Part shown: piece after piece, positions 46,920-58,980 of the stretch
Layout of the letters: each line of letters opens with the position of its first letter
How positions within the stretch are numbered: position 1 is the stretch's first letter
Assembly (NCBI RefSeq): GCF_027409185.1
Contig: NC_084469.1
Span: forward strand, 101,495,835-101,559,834
DNA: 64,000 nt
Origin: Cynocephalus volans
Taxonomy: Eukaryota; Chordata; Mammalia; Dermoptera; Cynocephalidae
Direction of reading: 5' to 3'
Translations under genes and position numbers: made by a program
The notes under the pieces: model-generated
Seen by the model: only the letters and a program-made list of their open reading frames with translations
Databases searched by the model: none
Told to the model about the DNA's origin: nothing

Positions 46920-49900
46920 ATGGAAGAAGTGTAGGAAGATGTTGATTTGGGGTTGAGCAGGGGGACCCCTCTGGCTTGGTGTTAACAGATTCTTTGTGTA
47001 AAGTCTCAGGTGCTAGTTTTACCAAGGATAAGTGATACCAGGGGGCCTTTCCTAGTATTTTCTGCCATGGCAGTGGTGAGAAGTACTGTATAAGGCCCTT
47101 CCCAACATGGTGAGAAGGGCTTTGGGATTCAGGTTTTACTATATGCTTGCTGTCCCGGGCTCAGTTTAAAGTCTGAGAGGGTGGTGGGGAAAGAATGAGG
47201 TAATAGAAGGTTGGCCTGTTCCTGAAGAAGATCCCTAATAAGTGAAAGAGTAGGGAGATACTGGCCTAAAGGCGATGAGCTGGAACAGAGGTGTGAGAGT
47301 AAAGGGTCTACCGTATGTAAGTTCAAAGGGGCTGAGGCCTGTGGGCTTGCAGGGGGAGGCCCTTAGGCGAGTTAGTGACTGGTGTATAGGCCAAAATGAG
47401 GGATGATTTCTGAGGTGAGAGCATGTGTTTCTGTTGTAGCATCCTCTGAAGTGCAGGGAAAAGCCTCAATCCAACCTGAAAAAGTATCTACTACGGTTAG
47501 AAGATAGCTTGTCCTATTGTGGGGAGAGTAACATAAGGGCTGAGGAAGGCATAGTAGGGGTTCATAGCCTATATGGACTGAATTATGGAAATCTAAAAGG
47601 ATTTGCTCAGCTTGTGTTGTAGGGAGGCCATAGCGACCAGATAGAGTACACCAGTTGTCCTTTCTCTGTGCTCCCAACTGTTGGAGGTGTTGTATTTCTT
47701 GAGGTGTGTATTGGGGTAATGGGGTAGGGCCATGAGAATGACCTGAGCAGGAGAGGAAGAGTGGGGGCCTAGTGATTGAGCAGCCTGTTTTGCGGTTAGA
47801 TCCGCCAGTTTGTTTCCCTGGGCTATGGGGTCGTTGGAGGGCTGGTGTCCTCTACTGTGTATAACCCCAAGCTTTGGGAGTTGTACAGCCTCAAGAAGTG
47901 TCTTGATAAGATGTCAATTTTTTATGTGCCCTCCCTAAGTGGTCATGAATCCTTTCTCCTTCCATATGGCCATGCAGGACTGTAGGACGTGGTAAGCATA
48001 TCATACATTGACTCATTTGTTACTTGCTAGAGTGAGAGCGCAGGTGAAGGCAATGAGTTCTGCCTGTTGGGAAGTGGTGTTAGGAGGAACAGGGGCAGCC
48101 TCAATAGCTTGTGTTAGATTTACTATGGCATAAGCTGCCTGGGGGGGCAGGTGTTCAGATTGCACTCCCATCTATGAATCATGCATGTTGGGGCCACATA
48201 ATGGGATATGGGGATATGTGTGGAAAGGGATTGAGAAAGAGGTCTAAAGCCGCCATGCAATCATGTTCTAAGGGTCGTGAGAGTTTGGGGATGAGGGTGG
48301 CTGGATTTAAGGGAAGGCAAAATTTAAAGGAGAACTGGGAATTTTCAATGAAAGTAAGGTGGATGTTGTAGGTGGGAAGGGGAGAGAATTGACTTGGCCT
48401 TATGGCTGACAAGGTCTTGGAGTTGATGGGGGAACAAATGAATGTTTGTTGTCCAAAAGTTAATTTAGAGCTTTATTGTGCTTGAAGGGTGGCTACTGCC
48501 AAGGCCCATAAGCAGGGTGCCCATCCCTGTGCTGTGATGACTAGTTGTTTAGAGAGGTATGTAACCAGGGAGAAAATATCTCCTGCCTCTTGTCCCAAAA
48601 CCCTGACTGCCAATCCTTGGCTTTTGGTGATGTATCGGATAAAAAGATGATATAGATATTGGAGGGATAGAGCTGGGGCTTTGAGGAGAGTGGCTTTTAA
48701 TTGCTGGAAGGGAAAATGAATGGCCTTTGTGAGATCTAAAGGAATGGCAGGTTCCCCTTTGGCTGCCCCATAAAGTGGTTTTGCTAGCGCACCAAAGTTA
48801 GGAATCCATAGGTGAAGATACCCTGCAAGCCCCAAGAAAGAAAGGATTTCACCCTTTGTGGTAGGAGTAGGGAGTTCAGAAATTGGACTCTTGTGAATTC
48901 ACCATTATTTCTCTGGTATTGAGGGTGAGGTGAACTCCCAAATAGGCAACCGAAGGAGAAGAAATTTGGGCCTTGCTGAGGATACTTGATATCCCCTGGA
49001 GGCCAGCAGGAACGTAAGGAGAGCAACAGTGTGGGCCTGTGAATCCTCATAGGAGGGGCTACAAAGGAGGAGGTCATCCACATATTGTATTAAAGTGCTA
49101 GAGGTTGGGGGAAGTTCAGATAAGTCTTGAGCTAAGGCTTGGCCAGAAAGTGGGGGCTATCAGGAACCCCCTGAGGTAGTACTGTCCAAGTAAGTTGTTG
49201 GGAATGGCACATGTCAGGATCAGTCCTGTACTAAATGGTATGAGCTGTTAGGCTTTATAACCGTAAGGATGGGCGTATTGACAGGTGAGTGGGTAGAGTG
49301 AGAAGAAAGGAGTTTGTATATGATGTGGTTTAAGCGTATTAGGTGTTTGTTAACGATGGGCTATTGTGGGACATTAGGGAATAAAGAGGGTTTCCAAACA
49401 AGGATAGGGCACTGGTGCATAGCAATGGAGGGAGAAGAAGTGTCCCATACTATGGGATTAACCTTGTCTGAGGGGGAGGGGAAGGTGGAAGCCTCAGGGG
49501 CCAGATTTGGGGGTGGCCTGTAACAGGAGTATTGTAGCTGGAGTTAAAGTGTTTAGGGTAAGGGTGGCTTTGAATTTGAAAAGGATGTCCCATCCCAGTA
49601 AAGGGGTTGGGCATTGAGGCATTATTAAAAATTTGCTTGTGAATTGGATGTGATACAGGGTGCAAGAAAGGGCTTGAGTGATCCGTGGGTGGTATTCTGA
49701 TCCTGTGACCTCTACTATTGGGATAGAGGATGGGGTCGTTGGTCCTGCCTATGTAGGAAGGGTAAAGTAAGTGGCCCCTGTATGGATAACAAAATAGTTC
49801 GGCTTACCTGCTATGAGGCAAGTTACCCTGGGCTCATGTGTGATGATCTCTGTGGGGGCCTCAGGCCCTGGGCATCATCAGTCCTCCTCCTGGGCAAAGC

Positions 49901-50000
49901 CAAGAGCTCCAGTAGGGACGGCCACGAAGCCAAAGGCTGTGGGCTGGGTACTGGGCCACTCCTCTGGAGAGTGGAACAGACAACCCCCCTGTTTGTAGTG
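46920..50000 (-). pseudogene. Endogenous retrovirus pol remnant (protease, RT, RNase H, integrase), broken
   Basis: Minus-strand reading from right to left. A protease end motif LLGWD lies at about 49590. The reverse transcriptase has its YVDD catalytic motif at 49073-49084. The RT thumb/connection is in the frame 48473-48835 (GYLHLWIPNF). RNase H-like debris follows, then the integrase core with a catalytic Asp near 47487 in VVDTFSGW, and the integrase C-terminus to about 46930. Many stops and frameshifts separate these pieces, so no polyprotein can be made. The motif forms place it with class I, gammaretrovirus-like elements. No env was found between integrase and LTR. Confidence 0.8.
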
Positions 50001-50029
50001 AGGACAGGACCTAGGAGAAGGCCTGGGTT

Positions 50030-51770
50030 AGGACCGAGCCTTACCCAGTGGCTCAGCTGACCACATTTGAAGCAGTTCTTGGGGGGCTTGTCTCTAGAGG
50101 CAGCTGGCCTTGGAGTGTGTAAGCCTCAGATGGCATTAGTCAGGAGATGGTATTTGGCCTGATCTCTTTTATAGTTTTTTCAAATATCCGGGGCTGATTG
50201 GGTAATGAAATTAGAGTGTAAGAGGGCCCTGCCTGCAGGGGAGTTTCGGTCTATATGTGTGTATTCATGTAAAGCCCCAGAGAGGTGGGTTAGGAACTTG
50301 TTGGGATTTTCAGTGGATCTCTGTGTGATCTCTCTAAGCTTGTCATAATTGACTGAGTTGTGAGTAGCCTTTTGGAGGCCATGATGTAGGTGTGTGATTA
50401 TATTGTCCTGGAGATCCCGTCCCCATGGCCAGCCTAGTAGTACTAATTTGGGCCCGTGCAAGGGACTGCAATGGTTCCCACAGTCTGCCTGTTATTTTGA
50501 GCATGTATCTCATCTGCCTGTTGTTGAGCCGCCATCCAGACCTGCTCCCTGTCTTCAGGGGACAAAGTAGCAGTGAGAGTCATAAAGATATCATGCCAGG
50601 TGAGATCACAAGACTGGGGGAGATATGTGAATTCCTTAAGACATGAATCTGAGTCAGACTGGTAAGATCCCAGTCATTTTTCAATTTGGGAAAGGTCTGA
50701 AAGAGAAAACGGGATATGTATCTGGAAAAGTCCTTTCATCCATGCCACTTCATGGAGGGGGTATAAAGGAGCCAGAGCTGAGGCGGGGTTGTTACCTGAT
50801 GAAGGGGGAGAAGGAGAGAGGTTGAGTGGCTGAGGATGAGTGTCACAAGACTAGGTAGAGAGAAGAGAGGGAAAAGGTGACAGCTGATGGATCTGAAGAT
50901 TGATCTGAGTCTGGAAGGAGAGGTCGAGCATGAGCTAGGAGAGTTTGAGACGTAGGACAGTTTTGACAGAGAGAGAAAGCAGAGATAGAGGAAGAAGGCT
51001 TGAATCATAAGGAATCCCTTCAGCTTTTTGCCATTTTGGTGAGAGTATCTAAATCAAGAGTGCCAAATGCTGAGGGATGTTGAGTATTTTTTCGTGGATC
51101 TGTTGGCCATTCATATATCTTCCTTTGAAAAATGCCTATTTAGCTCTTTTGCCCATTTTTTAATTGGGTTACTTGTTTTTTTGTTGTAAAGTTGTTTGAG
51201 TTCCTTGTATATTCTGGATATTAATCCTTTGTCAGATGTATATTTTGCAAATATTTTCTCCCACTCTGTTGGTTGTCTTTTAACTCTGTTAATTGTTTCT
51301 TTTGCTGTGCAGAAGCTTTTTAGTTTGATATAATTCCATTTGTTTATTTTTTCTTTGGTTGCCCTTGCTTTTGGGGTCATATTCATGAAGTCTGTGCCCA
51401 GTCCTACTTCATGAAGTGTTTCTCCTAAGTTTTCTTTAAGAAGTTTTATTGTTTCAGGTTGTATATTTAATTCTTTAATCCATTTTGAGTTTATTTTAGT
51501 ATATGATGAGAAGCATGGGTCTAGTTTCATTCTCCTGCATATGGATATCCAGTTATCCCAGCACCATTTGCTGAAGAGGCAGTCTCTTCCCCAGTGTATA
51601 GGCTTGGTGCCTTTGTCAAAGATCAGATAGCTGTAGGTGTGTGGGTTGATTTCTGGATTCTCTATTCTATTCCATTGATCAGTGTGTCTGTTTTTATGCC
51701 AGTACCATCTGTTTTGGTTATTATAGCTTTGTAGTATAGTTTAAAGTCAGGTGGTGTTATGCATCCAGCG

Positions 51771-51817
<47 letters not shown>

Positions 51818-53560
51818 CTGGCTATTGTTGTTGTTGTTGTTTTTGCTCCGAATTGCTTTGGGTATATGTGGTCTTTTGTTATTCCATATAAATGTCTGGA
51901 TAGTTTTTTCCATTTCTGAGGAAAATGTCATTGGAATTTTGATGGGGATTTCATTGAATTTGTATATCACTTTGGGTAGTATAGACATTTTCACTTTGTT
52001 GATTCTTCCAATCCAAGAGCTTGGATATCTTTCCATCTTCTTGTAACCTATTTAATTTATCTCAGCAGTGGTTTGTAGTTCTCATTTTAGAGATTTTTCA
52101 CATCCTTGGTTAATTCTATTCCTAAGTATTTTATTTCTTTGGTGGCTATTGTAAATGGACTAGCTTTCTTGATTTCTCTTTATGCATGTTCACTATTGGA
52201 GAATAGAAATGCTACTGATTTTTGTGTGTTGATTTTATATCCTGCAACTTTGCTGAAATTGTTTATCAACTCCAAGAGTTTTTTTGTAGAGGCTTTGGGC
52301 TGTTCGATATATAGGATCATGTCATCTGCAAACAGGGACAGTTTGGCTTTATCTTTTCCAGTCTGGATGCCCTTTATTTCCTTCTCTTCTCTGATTGCTC
52401 TCGCTAGTACTTCCAACACCATGTTGAATAGGAGTGGTGAGAGTGGGCATCCTTGTCTAGTTCCTGTTCTTAAAAGAAAAGGTTTCAGCTTTTCCCCATT
52501 CAGGATGATATTGGCAGTGAGTTTATCATATATGGCTTTATATAACCATGACACTGAGATACCATATCACCCCAGTTAGGATGGCTAATATCCAAAAGAC
52601 TGTGAATGATAAATGCTGGAAAGGTTGCGGAGAAAAAGGAACTCTCATACACTGTTGATGGGACTGCAAAATGGTGCGGCCTCTATGGAAAATGGTATGG
52701 AGGTTCCTCAAATAATTGCAGATAGATCTAACATATAAGCCAGGTATCCCACTCCTGGGCATATACCCAGAGGAATGGAATCATCAAATCAAAGGTATAC
52801 CTGTTCTCCAATGTTCATTGCAGCACTATTTACAATAGCTAAGAGTAGGAACCATCCCAAATGTCCATCATCAGATGAGTGGACATGGCAACTGTGGTAT
52901 ATCTACACAATATAATACTACTCTGCTATTAAAAAAATGAAATACTGCCATTTGAAACAGCACAGATGGATCTAGAGCGAATTATATTAAGTGAAATGAG
53001 CCAGGCTCAGAAAGAGAAATATCACATGTTCTGACTTATTTGTGGGAGCTAAAAATAAATAAAGAAATACACAAATAAACTGCGAGGTGGCGAGAGAAGA
53101 AGACACAACAATTACAATTCCTTAAAATTGATACGACAAGGAACAGATATGAAGTTGTTGGGAGGGACGGGGGAGAGGGTGGTGGAGAGAGGTTTCGGTA
53201 ATGGGCCACAATAATCAACAACATTGCATATTGACAAAATAAAATAAAATTTTTAAAAAGAGAGTGCCATCTTGTGGCCACTGGGATCCATTGTAAGGAG
53301 GTGTTTGAGTTATGTCTCCCTGGAGGCCAAGAGATTGTCCAAGAGACAGCCCGGAGGCATAGAGCATGGCATTTAGGTTTGGATTATGAGGATCCCATGT
53401 AGAGGGTGAGAAAAGGAATGGGCAGTCCTGGCAGGAGAAGAATGCCACCGAGGATCGTCCTCCTTGGTGTGCCTCTTCTTTTCAAGTGAGAAGCCACTGA
53501 CCAACTAATGGAGCATCCTCCAATAGCTGAGAGGCATGAGAAAGGGGCTCCCTCTGCCAG
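50030..53560 (-). pseudogene. Endogenous retrovirus gag remnant, split by an L1
   Basis: A nucleocapsid zinc knuckle of C-x2-C-x4-H type lies at about 50035-50074; its last Cys position reads Gly, a one-base change. The capsid region is at 50180-50650 (one frame 50180-50461), with upstream gag text to about 51050. The gag start and leader continue at 53270-53560, on the far side of the L1 inserted at 51066-53260. Stops are present throughout. One-knuckle gag supports class I assignment. Confidence 0.65.
51066..53260 (+). mobile_element. Twin-primed L1 (5' segment inverted) inside the retrovirus
   Basis: 51066-52540 is ORF2 sequence on the minus strand (RT with FADDM near 52310, through to the C-terminal third). 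52544-53260 is the ORF2 end, 3' UTR and A-rich tail on the plus strand. In L1 order, the outer end of the inverted part (CTCAACATCCCTCAGCAT on its own strand) and the start of the direct part (CCATGACACTGAGATACC) are only about 20 bases apart. The target duplication AGAGTGCCA is at 51057-51065 and 53261-53269. This is the signature of twin priming. A (TTG)n expansion occupies 51771-51836. Confidence 0.88.
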
Positions 53561-53783
53561 GTGCCTGGGTTTTGAGAAGGAGAGAGAGAGCAAGTCAGAG
53601 AACCTGAGGTGAGCAGGACAGAACCACTGACTCACCCTGGATTGAGGCCAGTTTTGGATATGTGGTCTGGAACGGCAAAAGGAAAGAGTCCCAGAGGCAC
53701 ACAGTTTTGGCCGATCCAGGAAGGGTGGCTGAGCGCCAATCAACCCAAGGTGAGGATCGTCCAACAATATCGGCCAAAACCCT

Positions 53784-53801
53784 TCCTGGGTTTCAGCACC
53801 A
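53784..53801 (-). other. Retroviral primer-binding site, tRNA-Phe type
   Basis: On the minus strand this reads TGGTGCTGAAACCCAGGA, 16 of 18 bases like the complement of the tRNA-Phe 3' end (recalled as TGGTGCCGAAACCCGGGA). It lies three bases inside the LTR edge, as expected. Confidence 0.65.
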
Positions 53802-53804
53802 TAA

Positions 53805-54266
53805 TGAAAGAAAGTGAGCTGAGACACCAGGTACCATTCAAGCTTTATTAAAGGAAAAGAATCTGCTGGGCTGTCCTCAAAGCACAAAATAGGGGACAGC
53901 ACCAGGTGTGGGGGTGGCAGAGCTTATATAGCACATCAAGGGATGGCTGATACTATCAAGAAGGGATATTATACTAATGTGGAAAATATGCGACCAGGGT
54001 GGAGAATTGCACCCTTGAGGAAGTAAAAGGGTTTCTGTTTAAGTAATGAGGCTTCTCATAAAGGGAAGGGGGGGGCTTGGTGCTGGAGTGGAAAACAAGG
54101 CCTGTGGCTATTTTGTGCTTTTTGTGTGCACAATGGCGCTGGTCACGTCCATGATCCATCAATAATAGACCTTCAAGAGTGAGGTATATCCAGAAAATAG
54201 ATGAAACTTGTAGCTGAGTTTTTAGAAATGAGGCTGGAAATGTAGACAGAGGACAGACCATTGACA
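53805..54266 (-). mobile_element. 5' LTR of the endogenous retrovirus, minus strand
   Basis: The + strand starts TGAAAGAAAGTGAGCTGAGA. The reversed poly(A) signal (AATAAA on the minus strand, within AAGCTTTATTAAAGG at about 53835) and the TATA-like TATATAAG (minus strand, about 53930) are in the right order for U3-R-U5. The outer edge is set at the CA at 54265-54266; 54279 is also possible. No matching short target duplication was found at the two outer edges. Confidence 0.65.
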
Positions 54267-54636
54267 GTCTAATTTGACATGCTAAGAATTTCTAGAGCAA
54301 TTCAGGATGAGAGCCATGCTATGATCACAGGTATAATAAGAGAATTTTAGGAATACCACAAACAGGAAAAATTAGAGAGAACAATTAGGACGTTGTTGAA
54401 GTAGTCTAGGGCAGAGATGATGGTGACCTGACCTAATCCAATGCCAATGATATGGGTACATTTAGGAAGAGAGATGTATTAGTTTCCTGTTGATGCTGTA
54501 ATGGGTATCAGGGTCTGATCATGTGAGGCATTCTCTGCTGTTGAAGGACTTTAGCTCCAAGTTACGTATGGAGTTATTGCAGAATTTTGAGGAGACACAT
54601 GACATGATCTGATGGAGGATTTTAAAAGATTGTTCC
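54267..54636. other. Intergenic, nothing firm
   Basis: A short piece at 54478-54510 (TATTAGTTTCCTGTTGATGC) resembles the edge of a MaLR LTR. The rest is unassigned. Confidence 0.35.
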
Positions 54637-54741
54637 AGGGCTAGCTGGTTAGCTCAGTTGGTTAGAGCATGATGTTGTAATGCCAAGGTCAAGGGTTTGG
54701 ATCCTCATACTGCCCAGCAGCCAAAAACAAACAAAACAAAA
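54637..54741 (+). mobile_element. tRNA-Ile-derived SINE, simple type
   Basis: TGGTTAGCTCAGTTGGTTAG (A box) and GGGTTTGGATCC (B box) with the spacing of a tRNA-Ile gene, followed by CAGCCAAAAACAAAC and an A-rich tail. The 3' acceptor pairing of a real tRNA is degraded and there is a tail, so it is a SINE and not a tRNA gene. Flanking duplication is poor (TTTTAAAAGAT against TTTAAAAATCAT). Confidence 0.75.
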
Positions 54742-54794
54742 TTTAAAAATCATTCTGTCTAATGGGTTGAGAATGAATTGTAGAAAGTGAGCTG

Positions 54795-54937
54795 GGCCGA
54801 GCCCGTGGCGCACTTGGGAGAGTGCTGCGCTGGGAGCGCGGAGACGCTCCTGCCGCGGGTTCGGATCCTATATAGGAATGGCCGGTGCACTCACTGGCTG
54901 AGTGCCGGTCACCAAAAAGACAAAAAAAAAAAAAAAA
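54795..54937 (+). mobile_element. CYN-type SINE with 13-bp TSD
   Basis: A GC-rich, CpG-rich dimeric element. The left half has GTGGCGCACTTGGGAGAGTG and GGTTCGGATCC (A and B box relics). The right half reads GGCCGGTGCACTCACTGGCT, then ACCAAAAAGAC and an A tail. The target duplication AGAAAGTGAGCTG is perfect at 54782-54794 and 54938-54950. CpG retention suggests youth. The family is the colugo CYN SINE as I remember it. Confidence 0.85.
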
Positions 54938-54950
54938 AGAAAGTGAGCTG

Positions 54951-56100
54951 CCTGCAACTGATTGCATCAGTCCAGGTGAATATGTGTAGCCTAGACCAGA
55001 GTAGAAACAGTAGGGAAAGAATTGAGAAGTGGTCGGTTTGTACTATTTTCAAGGCAAAACCAACAGAATAGGTTGTTGGGTAGGATATGGGTATGAAAAG
55101 AGAGAGGAACTGAGGATGACTCCAGAGTTTAGGGCCTGAAGCTCTGGAGGAAGGGAATTGCATCCATGGAGACAGGCAGGGCTGTGGATAAAGCAAATTT
55201 AGGAAGGAAAGGGTACTTCAAAGTTCAGGGTTTAAAATATCAAGGGCTGTTTACAGCATCATTATTCACAATAGACAAAATGTCAAAAAGTCCCAAGTGT
55301 TCATCAGTGAGGAGCTTAGGGAACACTCCAAAGGCTACTCTGTCAGAGGTCTTCATAGGTCTGCACTGGTTTCAGTAAAAATCAATTAATTGGACAGACA
55401 AAAAGAGAAGTTCCTGTTAGAGAGCCGGGAGTTAGAAAGAAAAGACAATGCTTGGCTGAATCCTATTCATGTGTTCTCATTTATAGGGTGCTTATAAAAC
55501 TCATTGACTCTTCCTACTCTCAATGAAAGCCTCCAATGCTCTAATTGGACTCTATAACCAAGTAACACAAAATTAACCACCTTGCAATTAAATAACTATT
55601 TGTATAATTATTCTACTAATGATTACCTCTTGAAAACTTTCCCCTGAGCTTTGGATCTCATCCTTTCTTGACTTTTCAGGGAACTTACACCATTACTATC
55701 CCTTCTTTATCCTGAATATTCCAATGTCTGCACACTGTAGTTAAATGTATTGCACACAGTGTAATTAAATGCATTTCCAACGTAAAGAGAAATACATTCC
55801 CATATCCTTCAGCAAAAGTGAAATTCACTCATAGTCCCACTTTTCCTCTTGGGGATTTCTCCAAATTTTCCGGAAAATCATCTGTACTTAATGCTTCCAT
55901 TTTTACACTGTTCACTCTCTCCTCAGCCTAAGTCACATGGATTCATTCTACCCCCATCACAATAGCTCCCTTTGAGGTCTGTAGTGACCTTATGTATCCC
56001 CCAAATTATAATGGACATTTACATTCTTCTCAGTACTTGACATTTTTAGTAGCAGAATTGCTAATGACTGCATTCTATTCCTTGAAATAGGCACCTTTCT
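54951..56100. other. Intergenic, minor repeat scraps
   Basis: An L1-like phrase at 55248-55310 (CAGCATCATTATTCACAATA) is the only repeat I recognise. No coding frame with a motif. Confidence 0.35.
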
Positions 56101-56339
56101 CATGCATTTCATTTTGTTACGATGGGATTCTGAGGGTCAAGTCTATTGGGGGTCCTTAACACATCTGTCAGGGATAAACTCCTATCTTTGAAATGAAACC
56201 ATGTGAAGGAAAGACAACAATTAAGACAGTACCTTAAGGAGCCTTGGGAGACTCTTTTGGAAAAAAGGTAGAGAGACTTTTTTAATCTCCAGAAGAATAA
56301 TCTTGTTGACTGCATGACTGCAAATGCTTGGACATACCA

Positions 56340-56545
56340 GATAAAGAAGGAATAATTGGAGGAAATAAATTCAGCTTTCACACCTGGGAGACAGGAGTGG
56401 CAGAAAGTTTCTATCTATTATTCTCTTTCTACTCTAAGGGACTGTCATTGTTTAAAGAGTATAATGACAATAGAACAATTTACTTAATGAGGTGCCCTTA
56501 GAATTCAGTGCCAAAAGTCCTGGAAAGTTTAAATGAGCTCCCAGT
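56340..56545 (+). repeat. Fifth, degenerate fragment of the OR duplication unit
   Basis: TTGGAGGAAATAAATTCAGC, AGAACAATTTACTTAATGAG and CTTAGAATTCAGTGCC run in the same order as 16990-17160 (B), 34555-34720 (C) and 39640-39790 (D). Similarity is clearly lower than among A-D. No OR exon follows in the window; a partner exon could lie beyond the right edge or be lost. Confidence 0.5.
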
Positions 56546-56781
56546 GTTTCTAAGACAAACCATTTGGGTCTCCTAGAGATGTAGTTTAGAAATTCCCTGC
56601 CTGGAGTATCTCCCTGTACTTTCTTGGGAAAAGTCATTGCAGGAGAAAGATCCAGGACAACCATGGGTTTCCATGATGACATCTGAAAGAGTGGAGCATC
56701 CTATGAGGGCTGGGAGTGGGGTGGGGCACAGTGCAGGGAAATCTTTTATTAGACTCGAGTACTACGAACACAAACAAGAGC

Positions 56782-56968
56782 GATGGTTTTCAAAGTGTTA
56801 TCTCCAGATAAGCAGGACCAGCATCACTTGGGAGCTTGTTAAACACGCAAATTCTTGGCCTCCGTCCCAGATCTACTAAGTCAGAAGCTCTAGGGGTCAG
56901 GTCCAGCCTTTTGTGCTCAATAAGCCCTCCGGGTGACTCTTACACATGGCTAAAATTTGAGAACTGCC
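56782..56968 (+). mobile_element. MER5A-like DNA transposon (hAT-Charlie MITE)
   Basis: The sequence follows the MER5A consensus: GGTTTTCAAAGTGTTATCTC, CAGCATCACTTGGGAGCTTG, GCAAATTCTTGGCC, ACTAAGTCAGAAGCTC, CAATAAGCCCTCCGGGTGAC and a terminal AAAATTTGAGAACTGCCC. Nearly full length. The apparent frames here are by-products. Confidence 0.85.
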
Positions 56969-57079
56969 CTATGGGATTTGTTGAAATAGATGATAAAGAA
57001 CCCACCCAGGGCTTCATCTTCAGAGATTTGAAGGCTCTGCACCTTCAAGATCTTTTCTACAAATAATATACATGTTTTC

Positions 57080-57341
57080 ATAAATTTTCATTGAAAAAAT
57101 TGATTGTACATATTTGTAGTGCATAGATCTGAATATCAATACCTGTGTACAATATGTGGTGATCAAATCAGGATAAGTAGAATACTCACATTTACAAACT
57201 TATCAATCTTTGTGACACAACTAATTTCTCAATAACTCCCCTCTTTGCCCCTCTTTCCCACCACTAATAACCACAGTTCTGTTCTCTCTTTTCAAGGGTT
57301 CAATGTATTATTGTGATAGTTTTTTCTTTCTTTTTATCTGT

Positions 57342-57409
<68 letters not shown>

Positions 57410-58465
57410 TATTCTTTTAGCTCCACTTATGAGTGAGGACATGTGGTATTTCTCTTTCTGTGCCTGGTTTATTTCACTTAACACAATTTTCTCTAAGTTC
57501 ATCCATATTGCTATGGATGGCAAATTTCATTCTTTTTTATGGCTGAGAAGTATTTCATTTTGTGGTATATATACTCAACCAATGACACTTTTTTTTTTTT
57601 TTTTTTTTACTTCATAATGCTTATTTCTCCTACCTTTTTTTACATTGCATATATTATTTTGAATGGTTCTTAGGTACAATCCTCTGCACATTCATTAACT
57701 GTCATTCCTTAATGCTTCCATGTTCAAGTGAATGTTATCTCTTATTTAAAAATCAGCAATATTTATCCATTTAAAGATATAGCCTCATTTTTCCAGTTTG
57801 AGAGCCTGCATCCCTCTCCCCAACACATGCACATATTTACACACCACGACGTGCAGATGGCCCTTAAATATGATTGAATATATCTAAACAACATGTTGTA
57901 CACAATAAATATATACAATTTTTATTTGTTACTTTAAAAAATGTTTAATTTGGGAAAAAATAATCTATGGATGAGAATGTGCACTTTAACTCTAAAATAC
58001 AGAATTATGCTAAATCATTCCCTAAAGTTAGGAGTACCAAATGAATAGGAAAGTAGGAATGCAGAAAAAATAAATGTACCATAAAATTTTTTTTAATGAT
58101 CAAATGCATTTTTATTTGTATTGAACTTGCTTAGATGCTTTAATAGAAATAGATTTCCTAAAGTCGAGCACAGGTAAATTCCTGAGGAAAGCAGTATCAG
58201 CTATGGTATATTGCCCTTTCACTTACTGACCAAGATAGCCTTAACATTTCCCTTAGCTTGACTAAACTTCAGACAGTTTTGTTTTTTTGTTTTTTTTGTT
58301 TTTCCTGGCTATACATAGGTCAGTGACCTCCCTTTTCTTGGATTTGTAAATTGTTTCTCTACCTTTGAAATATAGGTAAATCTTCTCCAAACCAACTGCC
58401 ATTTTTACAACCCTCAAAATGCTTTTATCAATGATCTGGAAATTATTTCTTTGAAGTATACATCA
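57080..58465 (+). repeat. Left arm of a large inverted repeat
   Basis: This arm matches the reverse complement of 61435-62940. Example: CTATGGATGAGAATGTGCAC at about 57965 pairs with the complement of the text at about 61925-61945. The arm contains a minus-strand L1 3' end (57080-57580) with (TTTC)n at 57340-57412, then about 880 bases of non-L1 sequence. By eye the best stretch is about 85-90% identical. Confidence 0.85.
57340..57412. repeat. (TTTC)n microsatellite
   Basis: About 17 tetranucleotide units in the L1 piece of the left arm. The right arm has GA-rich text (62650-62672) at the matching site. Confidence 0.96.
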
Positions 58466-58965
58466 AAGAAGACCACATTCCTATCTCCCAGTCTCTGTAG
58501 AAAAGTACAAGCCATATATGAATAGGCACCCATTAGCAAAATAGATTGTCTAATTATAGAGATAAAAGTTTGCAACCTCAGAAAATCCTCAATGTGCTAG
58601 ACACATCCCGTTGATTAACGTCCCACACTAACAGGTCCCAGTACTTTTCCAATAATTCGCCCAAACACTTAAAAACATTGCTGCCTTTTGTGTTAGCAGA
58701 ATTTAGTTCAGTATCTCTCCTCAGTTGCCACAGTCTTCAAAAAATATTCTTAGCTGTTTAATTTTGGTGAAATTTCTCCTTTGACAATACAGACAAATAT
58801 ATTTAATATTCTGTGTCATATATTGCAACTCAATTTAATGGTTTTAGTTTGTCCGTTACTTTCTTTTGCATTTTACTTGATAGCTTCAAGCCTCAAGTTT
58901 CATTTGCTATTTGATACATATTTATTGAGCACCTACTGTGCATGATGATGAGAAGCAGTGTGTTG
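58466..58965. other. Spacer start, nothing firm
   Basis: No frame or repeat recognised except a MIR-like scrap at 58915-58960 (TTTATTGAGCACCTACTGTG). Confidence 0.35.
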
Positions 58966-58980
58966 GTTCTGTCCTAAACA

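Noticed and set aside
53384-53902. 172-codon minus-strand frame
   Set aside because: Crosses the retroviral LTR, primer site and leader, so it is not a gene in its own right.
54640-54715. Possible tRNA-Ile gene
   Set aside because: B box and acceptor pairing are degraded and an A-rich SINE tail follows; it is a tRNA-derived SINE.
54787-55071. 94-codon frame with a poly-Lys run
   Set aside because: Translation of a SINE and its A tail.
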